DNA from: Tetrahymena elliotti 4EA
Taxonomy: Eukaryota > Ciliophora > Oligohymenophorea > Hymenostomatida > Tetrahymenidae
Direction of reading: 5' to 3'
Assembly (NCBI GenBank): GCA_000231825.2
Contig: JH720321.1
Coordinates: 22,707 to 86,706 of the forward strand
Length of the DNA: 64,000 bases
Part shown: positions 36,296 through 48,668 of the stretch, piece after piece
Layout of the letters: the number at the start of each line of letters is the position of its first letter
How positions within the stretch are numbered: position 1 is the first letter of the stretch
Position numbers and translations under genes: made by a program
Notes under the pieces: generated by a model
Told to the model about the DNA's origin: nothing
Seen by the model: only the letters and a program-made list of their open reading frames with translations
The model's database searches: none

Positions 36296-39036
36296 TCATT
36301 CTAAAATTATTTCATTTGGAATCTAGAATATTTTGTTAACTATGTTTTCCTAGGGTTTTCTTTATAAGAATGTCTTGCACTATGAAATTTTTCCTCCCAC
36401 AGTATAATTTGATTCTAAAGTTATAGCATCTCTTCCTGAAGCAGTTCCATCATCAAAATTATTTTGTATTTTTGAAAATGCTTCTGAATTTATTGGTTAA
36501 TATATCTTTTTAGGTATAGTAAAGTTAATGTTATTGCAGCTTTCTATCTTTTTTAATTACTGCTATTATGTTTGAATACTATTTAACTAGGGTAGAGTTT
36601 ATAGGTTATTTTTTATGTCATTTCGCACACCTTTATTAATGGTTTCTTTAATTTATCTTCTCATTTTTTCTATTTCTGAAATGGCTTGTTCTTCGCTTTC
36701 ATCCTATTTATAAAATTAAATTAATAAATATTCAATCATTTATTTTAAAGTTTAAGTAATCAATTTTTCTAAAAATAAATTTTAAATTGATCTAATTTTT
36801 ATCGAAAATTCATGCTTTTTAAAATTCAAAATCATGAAAAAATTGTAAATTATTTTTTACCTTTTAGACATTGTTATTTTTTATGGGGTTGGTACTGAAA
36901 ACACCTGCAACAGAGCGGCGGTGAAATAAGTTTTTTTGGCTTGGATCTAATTTAATATTTTCTTCGCTATCATCAAAATCGTTAGGAATTTAATTGGGAT
37001 TTTAATTTTTTAAATTGAGAGGAGCTTTTGAATTGAAATTATCAGCTTATTTTTAACTATTAATTGTTCTTTGTTTGATTGTATTAATTAGATTCAAATT
37101 ATATCTATTTAAATTGTCATCTTAGTTAAACATATTTCCAGATAATTTTTTATTGTCGCTGCTTATTACTTACAAGTTCCTGAGATCTCTTGCTATAGAT
37201 GAATTTTATATGTAGTTGTTAAAAGGATTCTTAGTTAGACTATTGTTATTTCTTCTTGAATCTTGTTATGAGCTATATAATAGCTAACCTTTAATGTCCT
37301 ACCTCATAAGCAAATTTGCATTATTATTGGAACTAAGAATGTTGTTTTCAATAGGGGATGCATTTGAATTCAAATCTTAAAAATTTTTCATTTGCTAATA
37401 TCTAATTTTAAGCAGATTCATTTATTGTTGTTTCAACTCTTACATAAAATTATCATCAACTAAATTTTTCTAAAGATCTTCCAAACAAGAAGAGGAAGCT
37501 TTCCTTGATATTTACTTTGATACTTGATTTGATTAGTTGTTAATTAAAATATGCTGCTAATTAAGTGAATTCAAATCACTTTTGTTTGATTAACCATAGA
37601 AGTTTTAAGCTCCGAAATTGACCTGGTTCACATTTTTATAGAAACTTTGTTTCAATTAAAGAAGGTTTTATGCAGCAGATATATTATTACCATTTAAATT
37701 TTTCTATTTGTCATTAAGACTTGTTCCAAATTTAGGCTAACAAGATGAAGGATTCATATCTCTTAATGCTTAGTTACTGTCAGCTATACTGTTTTCATCA
37801 GGGAGTCTTAAAATAGGTTTCTAATATTTTGATGGATTTGTATTCATTTTAGTAGATTCTTATATCTATTATTTTTGATGCTACTTGCCAAATAAATCTC
37901 TAGAAACTCTTTGTATATTAGAAGTAGATTAAGGGAATATATTGTTTAATTAAAAATTATGATTGTTTATTGCTGAGTTTGCCGATTATTACTTTTCATT
38001 TAACAATTATATAAAATTGTTAAGACGAAGATCTTGCTAATCTTTATTAGAATATGCATTGGTAATTATACTATTATTGTTGCTATTTAAATTTATTGGT
38101 TTTTGCACAGAACCACCTTAGATTATTTGAGAATTCTATTCTTTTTATTACTGCTATTCATTTAAAATATTTTAACGATTCAGGACCTTTCCCTTTTCTC
38201 TTGTCTCCAAAGTCATCTTTTTTTAACTCAGCTTTCTCTCTTAATTGTGAGTCGAAGCCATTTAGTCATGGATAGAAGTTTCTTTTTCACTATTATGATT
38301 TACTGCTGATGAACCGCCTTTTATTTTAAAAAAACAAAGTTAATAATTGACTGCAAGTGAAATCTACTCAAATCAAATTGTTTGACTATTAATAAACTTG
38401 AATGGTAGTAGTGTAATTTTTTGTATGTATGAATATTTTTTTGTTTATTTTATATATAATTCTATAAGCAAATTTATCTTTACCTTAACTATGTAATTTA
38501 GGCTAGCTCATGCTAATCACACTTCTTTTTAATGTTCTAGCAGGAGGTTATTTTTCTTCATTTTAACTTGCTTGCTAATTTACAAGAACCCTTGAGAATC
38601 TAATCTTTTTTTTATTTGAATCATTTTCTACTCCAGACAATGATTGTTATTAAAATTAATTATTTTCATTCTCAATTGGATTAGTGAATAAGGAATGCCC
38701 ACGAGCTTTTTAAAAGCTTTCTATATCGATTTCTTTTTCTTGTTACTTTTGCGTTTATTATTCAAATTGTGGAAAAAAGAAGTTTGCTGTCTACTAAAAT
38801 TCCTAATCTGGTGTATTCGCAGTGTCTATTTTCGATAGACTAATAAATTATCTTGAAGGATTTGTCATCATGTAATTATCTTAATTTGAAGAAGATAAGT
38901 TAGGAAATTTTAAGTCTCTCTTTACATTCATATCTAATGTTAATTCTTTAGGAATTGATATGTCCCTGCTCTCTCGACAGCAAAAGGACTATTTGTCATA
39001 AAAGCTGATATCCTAAACAGGTTCGTTAAGAATCAT
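36296..39036 (-). CDS. Q/N-rich protein of unknown function
   Basis: A protein of 805 residues in three exons (introns 38318-38483 and 36704-36860; phases 1 and 0). Both junctions preserve one frame. The whole protein is low-complexity, rich in Asn, Gln, Ser and Lys, with basic patches (NKKKIRFSRVLVN, PARTLKRSVISM, KNLFHRRSVAGVF) and only short helical stretches near the C-terminus (EEQAISEIEKMRRQIKE). No domain is recognised. The start is the ATG at 39034-39036, but the frame is open and protein-like for about 30 codons upstream (NNFIAKLELTKYLNRQN) with no ATG. A short 5' exon (for example from an ATG near 39229) may therefore exist. Confidence 0.78.
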
Positions 39037-39997
39037 TATATTTTATCTATTCAAATATTTTGTTAATTCAAGCTTTGCTATGAAATTATTACTTGAATAT
39101 ATACTTCAGATTAACAAAAGTATAATCTTAATCTAATTAAAAAATTGAAGATTTTTAATTATGATTTTTTATTACAAAATAATGTGTTCCACAATTCAGA
39201 GTTCTTAATTTCATAAATATTTGAGTCATCAACTATATTCTTGCTTAGATGTTACTTTACTTTCCTTATTTGCTGTCAATCGCAAAATTATTATAGTGCA
39301 TTTCAAAATAGTCTTTTTTTCCGTTTTCCTACCAGTGTTACTCAATCATAAAGACTTATTTTAAACAAAAAAATCTAAACTCATATTTTCTAAAAGAAAA
39401 AATGTTAAAAAATTAAAATCCTTATCAATACTTTAAATTTATTACTATTGTGATGAAAAATCTTATTAAATCTAAGCTCGAATAAAACTTAATCTATGCC
39501 AAAAAATTTTCAAAGAAGATCTTCATCAAATATTAATCCAAAAGAAGAAAATTCAGGTCAAAAGTGAAAATTTTTTGATTACTTATCTACAGACAACAAG
39601 CCAAAAAAGATATTTTCTTTCAAATTTTACTTCGAAATTTTATAATTAAATAAACAAATCACAATTGATAATTAAGTTTGACATAAAAGGAAATACTATT
39701 ACTCTAAATACATTTTTGATAGTCTTTAACATTTCTATTAACAATAAAATCTTTAATGTTTCAATTACTTTTTATTGATAAATTTCTAATCACTTGTTTC
39801 TGTGATAGTTTTTGGAAATTGGCTCACTTTTACCATAATTTTCTAAAAAAAACAAATTAATTTTTTTATTAATAAATTTATTGAAATTTGTTAGAACTAA
39901 ATATTTTTATATAATTTAAGTTACTATTAATAATTTTTCTTAATTTTTTCTTACTCTGTTATATAAATATCAAATTTATTTTTTAAATTATAAACTT
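39037..39997. other. spacer with possible tiny exon-like frames
   Basis: Mostly AT-rich. A small + frame from an ATG at 39496 (PKNFQRRSSSNINPKEE) reads to a TGA at 39666 if a 29-bp intron (39564-39592) is removed. This is too weak to list as a gene. Confidence 0.35.
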
Positions 39998-40471
39998 ATG
40001 ATAAGTATCACTGATTCTTATTTTTTAAAAAACAAAAAATTTTTTAGAGTCTTTGAAAATGTCAATCTATCAGGTAACTTTTCAAACTTCAATCAAATTA
40101 AAATAATCACAAGGAGGAATAGAGAATATTTAACATATTCTGTACCAGCAATAAAAAGCAAACCCTTTCCCACAAAATCATCCAATTCAACCCTCAAAAT
40201 CAAGTATTCTCCTTCCATCCCTACAAAACAAAAAAAATATATTGTATCATCTCTGAACGACTCCAATTTCGCATAATACATTTTAATTGAAAACTTCTAT
40301 ACAAATGACGATGAAGAGATGGTGAAAAATAGGATTAATTTTTTTACTGCCACAGATACCCCATTTCTGATTAATTTTTTTACTGCCACAGATACCCCAT
40401 TTCTGTATCTATAGGAATAGAAAATTTCCAAAAAGAAAAATTTGAATACAGTTTGCTAAAATATGTTTTGA
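39998..40471 (+). CDS. small protein ORF with an internal tandem repeat
   Basis: A frame of 157 residues, from the ATG at 39998 to the TGA at 40469. The middle is Ser/Thr/Pro/Lys-rich (PFPTKSSNSTLKIKYSPS). Near the C-terminus the 12-residue unit INFFTATDTPFL occurs twice in perfect tandem. Base composition is odd (very C-rich, G-poor on this strand). An overlapping minus-strand frame (40093-40281) is also free of stops and hydrophobic at its end, so the coding strand is not certain. No homologue is recognised. Confidence 0.35.
40334..40405. repeat. perfect tandem duplication, 36 bp x 2
   Basis: The unit ATTAATTTTTTTACTGCCAC... is present at 40334-40369 and again at 40370-40405 with no mismatch. 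Its length is a multiple of three, so it is in frame in any coding reading. Perfect identity implies a recent event. Confidence 0.95.
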
Positions 40472-41483
40472 AAAGTATTTTTTAACATTTTATTGTATTC
40501 TTTTAATATGATCTCTAAGTAAGAAATATATGAATATTCTTTTACAGACAGGCATATAAAATTATTAGATACAAATATTTGTTTCTAAAAAATGTATATT
40601 AAAAATTCTATTTTTAAACTAATTTTATGACCTAAAATAAGCTTTCTATCTAAATATATTTTGATAATTATATTAGAATAAACTAAAATAATATAAATAT
40701 AGATAAGAGTTAGCTATTTTAATTGTTTAAATTAAAATGGAAAGAAGAATATTAAATATTTACTATCTTTATCTCCTTCTCTATTGAATTTCTATGATTA
40801 ATAATCTAAAACAATCTAGCTTAAGTTTATCTATCAAAACTTGTTTGTCCATTCGTTATGAAAATTAATGTATTTAATGGAATAAGTCTAAATTATATTT
40901 TTGAATCTAAAAAAAGCTCAATTATTTTTTATTTGATAGAGTAAGCTTTAAAATATAAGATAAAATAAATAGAAAAGAAGCATTTTAGAAAAGTATTAAA
41001 TTTTATTAATTTTTTGAAAGAAGACAATAGGATAAAATGAAACAATTATTTTTTTTGAGATATTGGTTGATTCATTAAATTAATATTTTAGTTGGATAAA
41101 TCAGCTTTAATATAGAGTTTCTATTAGTATTAATAAATATTATTTAATATATATAAGTTTATCTATTATTAAATCACATTCTAGAAAACTAATTTTTTTA
41201 TTACTTACTTAGTTTTAGTTGGTTGGTGATTTGATGAATGAATGATTGATTTGTATTTTGGTTAGTTGGTTAGTTAATTAATAATTATATGTTTATATAG
41301 TAGTTGAACAAGTTATTTATAAAGACAGGTTTAATTTATAATTCAAGTCACCAAACACCAATAATGAATGAGGAGCTAATTAATTGATTTTTATGATTTA
41401 GAACATAAAATAAATAGTATTTTATTTGGTTAATAATTCTCTTATTACGCGATTTTGTTTGTTTGGATTTTCCAAAATATTGC
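40472..41483. other. AT-rich spacer with simple repeats
   Basis: No gene seen. GTTG/TTAG/ATGA-type simple repeats cluster at 41210-41285. Confidence 0.5.
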
Positions 41484-42641
41484 TCACTGTTAAAAAACAA
41501 TTACATCTTAAGAATATCTGCCAAACAATTGTTGAGGTTGTCTGCATTTAGAGATTTTTTAGTTTATCTTTTGGCGACAGTAAGGGCACTTTAGTCCTAT
41601 AGAATTAATGCTATTTCTAATGCAAGTAGCATGAAAAGTATGGTTGCAATCAAGAGATATGAGTCTTTTATCATTAATAGATTTTTATTTATCAAATTCC
41701 TCATAGCAAATAGCGCATTCTTTACCTTCATCTATGGACTAGGCATCTCTGGAGCAAACAGTAGTTTTAATTATTGTATCTTATCTTTCATCATCTATTT
41801 TGATGAATCTGACTATGTATTATCCATTTTAGTTAAAATTATGTTCATAACCATCATATTGTTCCTCACTTAGACTTTAAAGACTGTACTCATTTTCATC
41901 ATATTGTAATTGCCTTAGTTATCCATCAGCTATCACTTGTATTATATTCTGTATATTTTCGTTTTGATTTTCATTCATCATATTTTAGAAATCTTAATTG
42001 TTTACAAATATTAAGTTTCTTATAAGGTTTCTTTAATTATTTTAGTTATTATAATTATTGTTATTTCCTTAGCGAACACTGCTATTCTAATTGCTGCCAT
42101 GACTATTTAAATCATGAATTGGTTATAAATCTATTTAATTATTTCTACTATCTTGATTAATGCCTTATAAATGACTTCTGTAAAGTATGTTATTGTCGAT
42201 CTAAAGGATAAATTATTAGTGATTGATAGCTTGCATTAATCTTTTATGTGCTATAAATAGCAACACTAGATATAATACATTAACTGCTAAAGAAATTGAA
42301 TATTCTATGAAAGCTATTGATTTTATAGTCTAGTTTCCTCCAAAACCCATTAATAGCTAAAATAGCTCAAAAGGTTGTGTAAAAATGTAATCCAAACAAA
42401 TAAATGTGTAAATTAAAGTAGTAATCGGTCCAATAAACAACCCAGTCAAAAGAAATGATAATTTCAAGCGTCTCTCAATTGATATTTCAGACACTGGAAG
42501 TACCATCAAAATTCCTTAATAAATGAATACTGTTCCAAATGCTATTCCAAAGCCAAAAAATATCCACAAAATGCTGAAACTGATCATAGATGTTAGGAGC
42601 GTGATAAAAAAGAAAATATTCCTTTTGATGTATTAAATCAT
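41484..42641 (-). CDS. Membrane-anchored RING-H2 finger protein (probable E3 ubiquitin ligase)
   Basis: A protein of 385 residues in one exon, from the ATG at 42639-42641 to the TGA at 41484-41486. Four hydrophobic helices fill the first about 160 residues (FITLLTSMISFSILWIFFGF, SFLLTGLFIGPITTLIYTFI, FELFQLLMGFGG, ISLAVNVLYLVLLFIAH). A Q/N-rich linker follows, and a C-terminal RING-H2 finger carries the ligand set CAIC, CNHTFHATC and CPYC in the right spacing. Family knowledge: membrane RING-H2 proteins recruit E2 enzymes and ubiquitinate membrane or luminal-pathway substrates. The + strand over the same interval has a 301-codon TGA-free hydrophobic frame; the RING motif settles that the minus strand is the gene. 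Confidence 0.9.
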
Positions 42642-44603
42642 CTCTTTTTAAAATTTTTAAAATGAAAATCAACTTTCTTTTCAACTTCCTTCTTCACTTG
42701 CTTTCCTTCTTTCTTATACTTCAATTTTTAATATGTTTTAAAAAATTATCAATTATCTCTAGTTTTTAAAAAAAAATTAGCTTTTCCTTCAAGATTTATG
42801 CAATTTTTTAAAACACCAAATCTTCTTCTCTTTTAATTAATTTAATTACTCATTTTTTAAAATTTTTGATAAATCTATCAAAAAAAGTTTTAAACTAGTG
42901 AATAAGAAAGAGAAACATTATAATAAACAAGCAATCTTCGCATATTTTTTGTCTTTATTCTTCAGGGTTATTTTTTTATAAAATTTCTATCAATCAGTCA
43001 AAAAGTCCTTTTCATTCCTTTAAAGTTAGCCATTCTAGCTATCTTACAAGGATTTTGATAATTTCTTAAATTTTTTTTACCTTTCAATTATTTCTTTTTC
43101 TTCCCATTTAGTACTGCAGAAATTAAATTAGTGTTTTAGGTTATTAAAATGAAACAGAATCCATCAAATATGATAAAAATTAGAAATTATAAATTTGTCT
43201 GAAAAGTTAATTTTTTAATTTTAATTATTTTTAACTTAATTATTTATGATAACTAAATAGTTTCTTAAAAAAAGAAATATTTTTAAATGTTAATGATTTC
43301 TTTTAGAATTTTTTATTTATTTTTAAAATAAAATTTAATAATATTTTTTGTTTTATAAAATAGTAAAAACAATTTTATAGAATTAAAGAATCTCTGATAG
43401 TATTCTCAAAAAATATTAAAGTTAAATTTTATAAATTGGTAAGCAATTTAACTCTTCATGATCAATTAATTTTGAAAGGAAATCTAATTGTTTAAAAAAA
43501 ATATACTGATACTTTGTACTTTCTTAGATTATTTTATTTTTTTCATAATTCCAATTTTAAAAACATTTTATACAAAAAAAATTTACAATTTTAATTTATT
43601 TTAAAAATTAACTAATTATTAAAAGACTTAAAATGATAATATTATTAAAAATTTATGAACTTCTTAAAATTAATTAATAATTGAAGATTTAAAGAAAGTT
43701 TATTCAAAAACAAACTAAAAGATTTTAAAAATACTCTTGTATTTTCTTGCTTTAGTAGTGACATTACAAAATGCTTGCTATTCATTTTTGGAATATGTTT
43801 GCATTAAAAAGTAGATATTTTAAAATTTAAGACCTTATATGTGTTATTATTCATAATTTAATTTTTAAAGATAATACAGCCACATTAAGTCAAATTAAAT
43901 TTTGATATTTATTGTTAAGATTCTAAACAATCACAACCCATTTAAGATATCTTATTTGAAAGGTTAAAGAAAAAATAGATCCAATGAAAATACCAAAAGA
44001 TGAATATGTACACTTTATTAAAGCCATATAAATTCTATTAAAAAAAGGGGTTTAGAAATATACAAGTTTGATTATATTATTCATTGTTCATGTTTAGAAA
44101 GGGTTTATAGACTTTTATATTAATTTCTAAATTTTTGATAATTAATGATGAGAAGCCCATATGATTACAGTTCAATTAAATATCCTGAATAAAAATATTC
44201 AAAAATAAATGGGCTGTAAGCTAATCTTGAATGAGGAGTATGTGTATTTTTATAAAAATACTAAATTTGATTCATATAAATTTTATTGATTAAAAAAGTT
44301 TTAGAAAAACCAGGTTTGATTATATTATTTATTGTTTATGGTTAGAAAGGGCTTAGGAATTTTTATTTTGATTTATGAAGACCTAGATATAAAAATAATT
44401 GTGGTGTCGTACTGAATAGATTAACTAGGAGTCTTTTGAATCTGATTTATAACATAAGAAGATTCAGTCAATATTTTTGTTTGATTTATCAAATTCCATT
44501 AAATTTTCACTATTAAAACAATTAAAAGAAGAAAAAATATTAATTTTTAACAATAAGTATTAACTTGTTTTTTAATATTAACAAGAATTTCTTTTTAATT
44601 CAA
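42642..44603. other. AT-rich spacer
   Basis: No supportable gene. A + frame without TGA runs through about 42307-43150 partly under the RING gene, but beyond 42650 it is noise-like (poly-F/K/N). A diverged repeat is listed separately. Confidence 0.5.
44024..44375. repeat. diverged direct repeat, two copies about 245 bp apart
   Basis: Copies at about 44024-44130 and 44269-44375 align along their whole length: CATATAAATTCTATT versus CATATAAATTTTATT, GTTTGATTATATTATTCATT versus GTTTGATTATATTATTTATT, and GTTTAGAAAGGGTTTA versus GGTTAGAAAGGGCTTA. Identity looks near 75-80 percent. No open frame is shared, so it reads as non-coding duplication or remnant of a repeated element. Confidence 0.6.
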
Positions 44604-46982
44604 ATGAAGCAAAATATTTCCAATTAGTCTTAGAGCCATTTAATTATGGCACAAGTATCAAGGATTATACTCTCAGTTATTTAGCTGGTTTCTTGCATTA
44701 TTTATTTAGTTTATGTAGATATTTAAGTTTAAAGTATTAGGACTATCTTATTTTTGAGTATCTTTTTCCCACACTTTTTGTATTTCTGCTATTGGATGAG
44801 GATTATTTATAAGGTAGAAATGAAAAATAAGCAAGTAGAAATTAGAAGATCTACCCATCCACAATTAAAAAAAATAGGCTTGGTAATTTCATGGATACCA
44901 TTATGCATCTTAATGAGTGTTCTTTAAAAACTAAATTTATCTGGATATGCTATTTTTCATTATATCTACAGTAAGTTTGGAATTATGCTAACTTCTGATT
45001 TAATAGAGCTCATGACAATAGATGCAGATTAGCGTCACACGATAGGAATGATTACTAGAGAAAAAACTGTCTCTAAATAAAATACATACATTGAAATAAA
45101 GTAAAATTTAAACCATGAAATAGTTCATTTATAATAGTAGTAGTTAAGTGTAAGTGGTATTAATAATAACCATAATTTTAATGAAATGTCACCTAAAAAA
45201 AATATAGAAGTTCTTATCAACAATAATAAAGACAATATAATAGGTAATAACGAATAAACGAATCTAAATAATAATGTTAATAACAGTAGGGTAGTTAACC
45301 CTATCTAAATATAACTACAATAGAGCAACTCATAAATTAAATTACAAAACAAAAGTCAAAATATTAGAAAGAAAATAATTCAGACTTAAACCAAAGAGTT
45401 AGATGAAGATTTAAGTCCTGTCTAAATTAACAACAATAATATTAACAACAACAATTATTTGAATGTTTACAATACTCCCATCAAAAGAAGAGCATTCTAA
45501 TTAGAGGTTGACAGTCCATTAAAGAACAAAAGCAGATAATTCGGAGTAAAATTATTTAATATTTTTACATAAAAAAATATAAAACCTTGCTTTGCTGAAT
45601 TGCTCAAAAAAATTTAAAAATAATAAAATTTAGTAAAAGTTGAAATGTTCTTTACCAATTTTGAAATAAACAAATAAATTCTATATTATAATCATAAAAA
45701 TTAATTTAAACTAAATTTCAGTTGAAGTAAAAAATATATATGTTTCATATTCTACTTTTAATTTGAAAATAGGTGAGAAGAAAGACATAAAGAGGTTCAG
45801 TGAATAGCAATATTGATCCAACAATGACTACATTTGGTAACTATAATAGTAGAGAAATTCATTTAGAAGGAGAAAATTTAAATGCTGGAAAATAGTTATT
45901 GAATTAATTTGCAAGGAGTTCATTAATGATGGGTTCATTATAATATGGATATGATGAACATGCTTTAAGTCTAACTGCTAATTAAAAATTTTAGACTAAT
46001 AGATTTTTATATGAGAGATATTACTAATTGATAACAACGCATTCTAATTTTATAGAATTCCTATTTAGTGTCATACCTTGTATTATATGCTAGATAATTA
46101 ATAATTAAATGGGATATGATTCTTCAAAATAATAGATGATAGGATATACAGCTTTAGCTATTACTGCTATTAATTTTATTGCTAATTTAATTTATTTTTA
46201 TGCCTTTTTGTTTGAAGAAGAATTGCTTCAGTATTTTTTTTCATCAATAAACTAAATTGAAAAGAAAAGAGAGTAACTTTTTAATGTTGCGAGAGCAAAA
46301 TAATCTAAAATAAATGAAGTAAACTAGTAAAGATTCAATAATATCTAGTCAAATATGATGCTTTCTGTGATTGGGGTTTTCCCTTTTCCTGAGAGAGTAG
46401 AATTAAATACTATTGAAAAAGTACATTAATTAGCTAATTGCAATGAAAGTAGCTTAGCAGATATTAAAATTATCCATTTTTATATACCTGGAAAAAATCT
46501 AACTTTTGAAGGTATTTTGTCAGACTTTATTTACATTTTTTCAAATGCTAAAAGTGTCATTTAAGTCAAGCTTTCTTTATCGTAAATTTTTTCAAAAAAA
46601 GCAGAAATTAAAATAAATACTAAAAAAAATAATTAACAGGTGCAACAGAATTAAAGATGATACAATCAATAAAATGGTTGAAATTATTTTATCTAAAATT
46701 GGGCATTAACTTACGAGATTTGAGCTTCTTTATGAGTAAATAAAATATTTTTTAATTTTAATTTAATTGTCTAATTTTTGTAGTGAAAATCAAACAACTA
46801 CCAAAGGGGAATTCGAATTAAGAGAACAAATAGCTTCTTGGGATTGTAGAACAAATGGTGTTTCTTAGAAAAGAATTGTAGGAGATCAATATATCAGTTA
46901 TAGACCTGAAAAGTAAATTAAAATTATTATGTAATTTATGGAAATTAAAACTTTTTAACTAAAAGGAACACTGATTAATTGA
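44604..46982 (+). CDS. Multi-pass membrane protein, unidentified
   Basis: A protein of 710 residues in four exons (introns 45633-45772, 46582-46639 and 46736-46783; phases 0, 2, 2), all frame-consistent. Four hydrophobic segments lie near the N-terminus (IILSVIQLVSCIIYLVYV, ILFLSIFFPHFLYFCYWM, GLVISWIPLCILMSVL and one near residue 120). A Q/N-rich loop of about 250 residues follows, then two more (FIEFLFSVIPCIICQII, YTALAITAINFIANLIYFYA) and a C-terminal cytosolic domain of about 220 residues (SVIGVFPFPERVELN, DDTINKMVEIILSKIG). The layout resembles a receptor or channel with a large loop, but no family signature is seen. After the TGA the same frame stays protein-like for 46 codons to 47123, which may be a lost C-terminus. 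Confidence 0.75.
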
Positions 46983-47640
46983 TAATCCAGAAAGATCTTG
47001 AATACATCTTTGAATGCTAAATAAATAAAAATTTTATCTAAATAGCAGAATTCCATTTCAAGTAATCTAACATTTATTCAAAAAACCAAATAAAATAATC
47101 ATTTCTTATTAAAGATAAATTGAGATCACTGAAGAAATACTTGATCTTATTTAAAATTTTATCTAAGAAACAATAAGTTTAAATTGGCTAGAACTACATT
47201 TAAAGTAAAAATATCTATTTTTAAAATTATCTTTTTAATAAATTAGATTGATAAATATTAAGAATCAAAGAATATTTTTTATTAATCATAGAATATTAGT
47301 TTGTAGATTATTCATTTATTTTTTTAAAGATAAATATTTTATGATTTTAATGAATAAATAAATTGGAGTTTAATTTACTTTATAAAAATAATCCAGAATT
47401 TATAATATTTTTTAATAAATCATTGAGTCATTTGTAGAAATATCTAAATGAGATATTCCAAGGATTATTTATTTCTGCTGATAAAAATTAAATTGTTAAA
47501 AAATAATGAAATTTTAATTTGTTTGTAGATAAATATTTTCAAGAATTTATGAACATTTTTAAATTAATCATTGGATGATTTAAAGAAATTGGCTATTAAA
47601 TATTTTTTGATTATTATGTTTTTTATGAGATAAATATTTT
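46983..47640. other. spacer with in-frame leftover and short repeated words
   Basis: Positions 46983-47123 continue the previous gene's frame past its TGA with coding-like texture. Further right, GATAAATATTTT recurs near 47330, 47528 and 47631. No separate gene seen. Confidence 0.4.
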
Positions 47641-48668
47641 ATGATTAAATTATTATCAATAAATAGCACTGGATTTACTAACTAATTGAGTATTGATAGT
47701 ATTTTGTCTTCTATATAGCATCATTCTTATATTTAGACTTGCTTTTTGACAACTGAAACACTAAATTATGGAGTGATGAAGAAAAAAGAAATATCTAATT
47801 TAGTTAAACTTGAACTTATGAGTGATCTAAAAGCTCTTTAAATAGAGCACCAAATGAATGCTTTAAATTATGATCTAATTTAAAGTTTGTTTAAATAAAA
47901 AGTTTCTCTTAAAGCTCTTCTTTCAAAAGTGACATTAAATAAATAGAATATCTAGACATTTTGCGAAATACTGTCTCAATTTTAATACATAGATCTTTTA
48001 GAATTTCATATCAAGTAAATAAATTCCTTTCTTTTTAGCTCATTTAATATTATTTTTAAATATTAGAAATAGTAATGTTGATGATGAAACCTTATAAAAT
48101 ATATTTAAATCAATCAACAACCCTAGCTATCTAAATACAGTTGTTATCAAATTAAAGTAAATAATTATCTTCAATTTCAATTTTTTAATTTTTTACCTTT
48201 TAATAAAAGATAAAATAAAATTATTATGGACTAAAAAACTATTGACACAATGGTCTTAAATTTATAATACTGTGAAAAAATATACATAGATTTATGGTAA
48301 CTATTTCTAATCAAAGATTAGTATTTATTTATTAATATTTTCTTGTTTAAAACTAGCAAAAACCTAATTAATTAACAAAACTCTGAAAAATTTGTTTAAG
48401 CTTTTTAGCAATTCTAAAACTTAACCCATATTACTATCAAACTTAAGTAAATATTTTCTCATTAAAAAGTTAATAATTGCTATATATTATTTATTATCAA
48501 AACAGAGATAACCCAATTACATCATAAGCAGCTGTATAGTAAAACTTTAACCAATACATTTCAAATTGTCCTCGTATTTCCAAGAAAATACTACAATTTG
48601 AGAAATAAAACAGGAGCACTAAAATAAACTTAATGATTGATGTTAATAAAAGCCAATCCAATGAATGA
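47641..48668 (+). CDS. Small leucine-rich-repeat protein with repeat-phased exons
   Basis: A protein of 267 residues in five exons (introns 48015-48066, 48157-48209, 48297-48356 and 48447-48505). All introns are phase 2 and all fall at the same point of a repeat: the lysine or cysteine codon after the beta strand (LEFHIK, VVIKLK, IYIDLC, ITIKLK) and just before a conserved Asn. Internal exons are 90, 87 and 90 bp, that is one repeat of 29-30 residues each, the length of ribonuclease-inhibitor-type LRRs. The fold is expected to be a short protein-binding horseshoe. The start ATG at 47641 follows an upstream in-frame TGA closely. The N-terminal part (TGFTNQLSIDSILSSIQ) looks like degenerate repeats too. 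Binding partner is unknown. Confidence 0.72.

Noticed and set aside
41397..42299. 301-codon + strand frame with several hydrophobic segments, apparently a membrane protein
   Set aside because: The minus strand over the same bases encodes an intact RING-H2 finger with correct zinc-ligand spacing and a proper ATG and TGA; the + frame has no ATG until 41631 and is its mirror.
42307..43155. Long TGA-free + strand frame starting with an ATG
   Set aside because: Its first third is antisense to the RING gene and the rest is poly-Phe/Lys/Asn noise expected when only TGA stops translation in AT-rich DNA.
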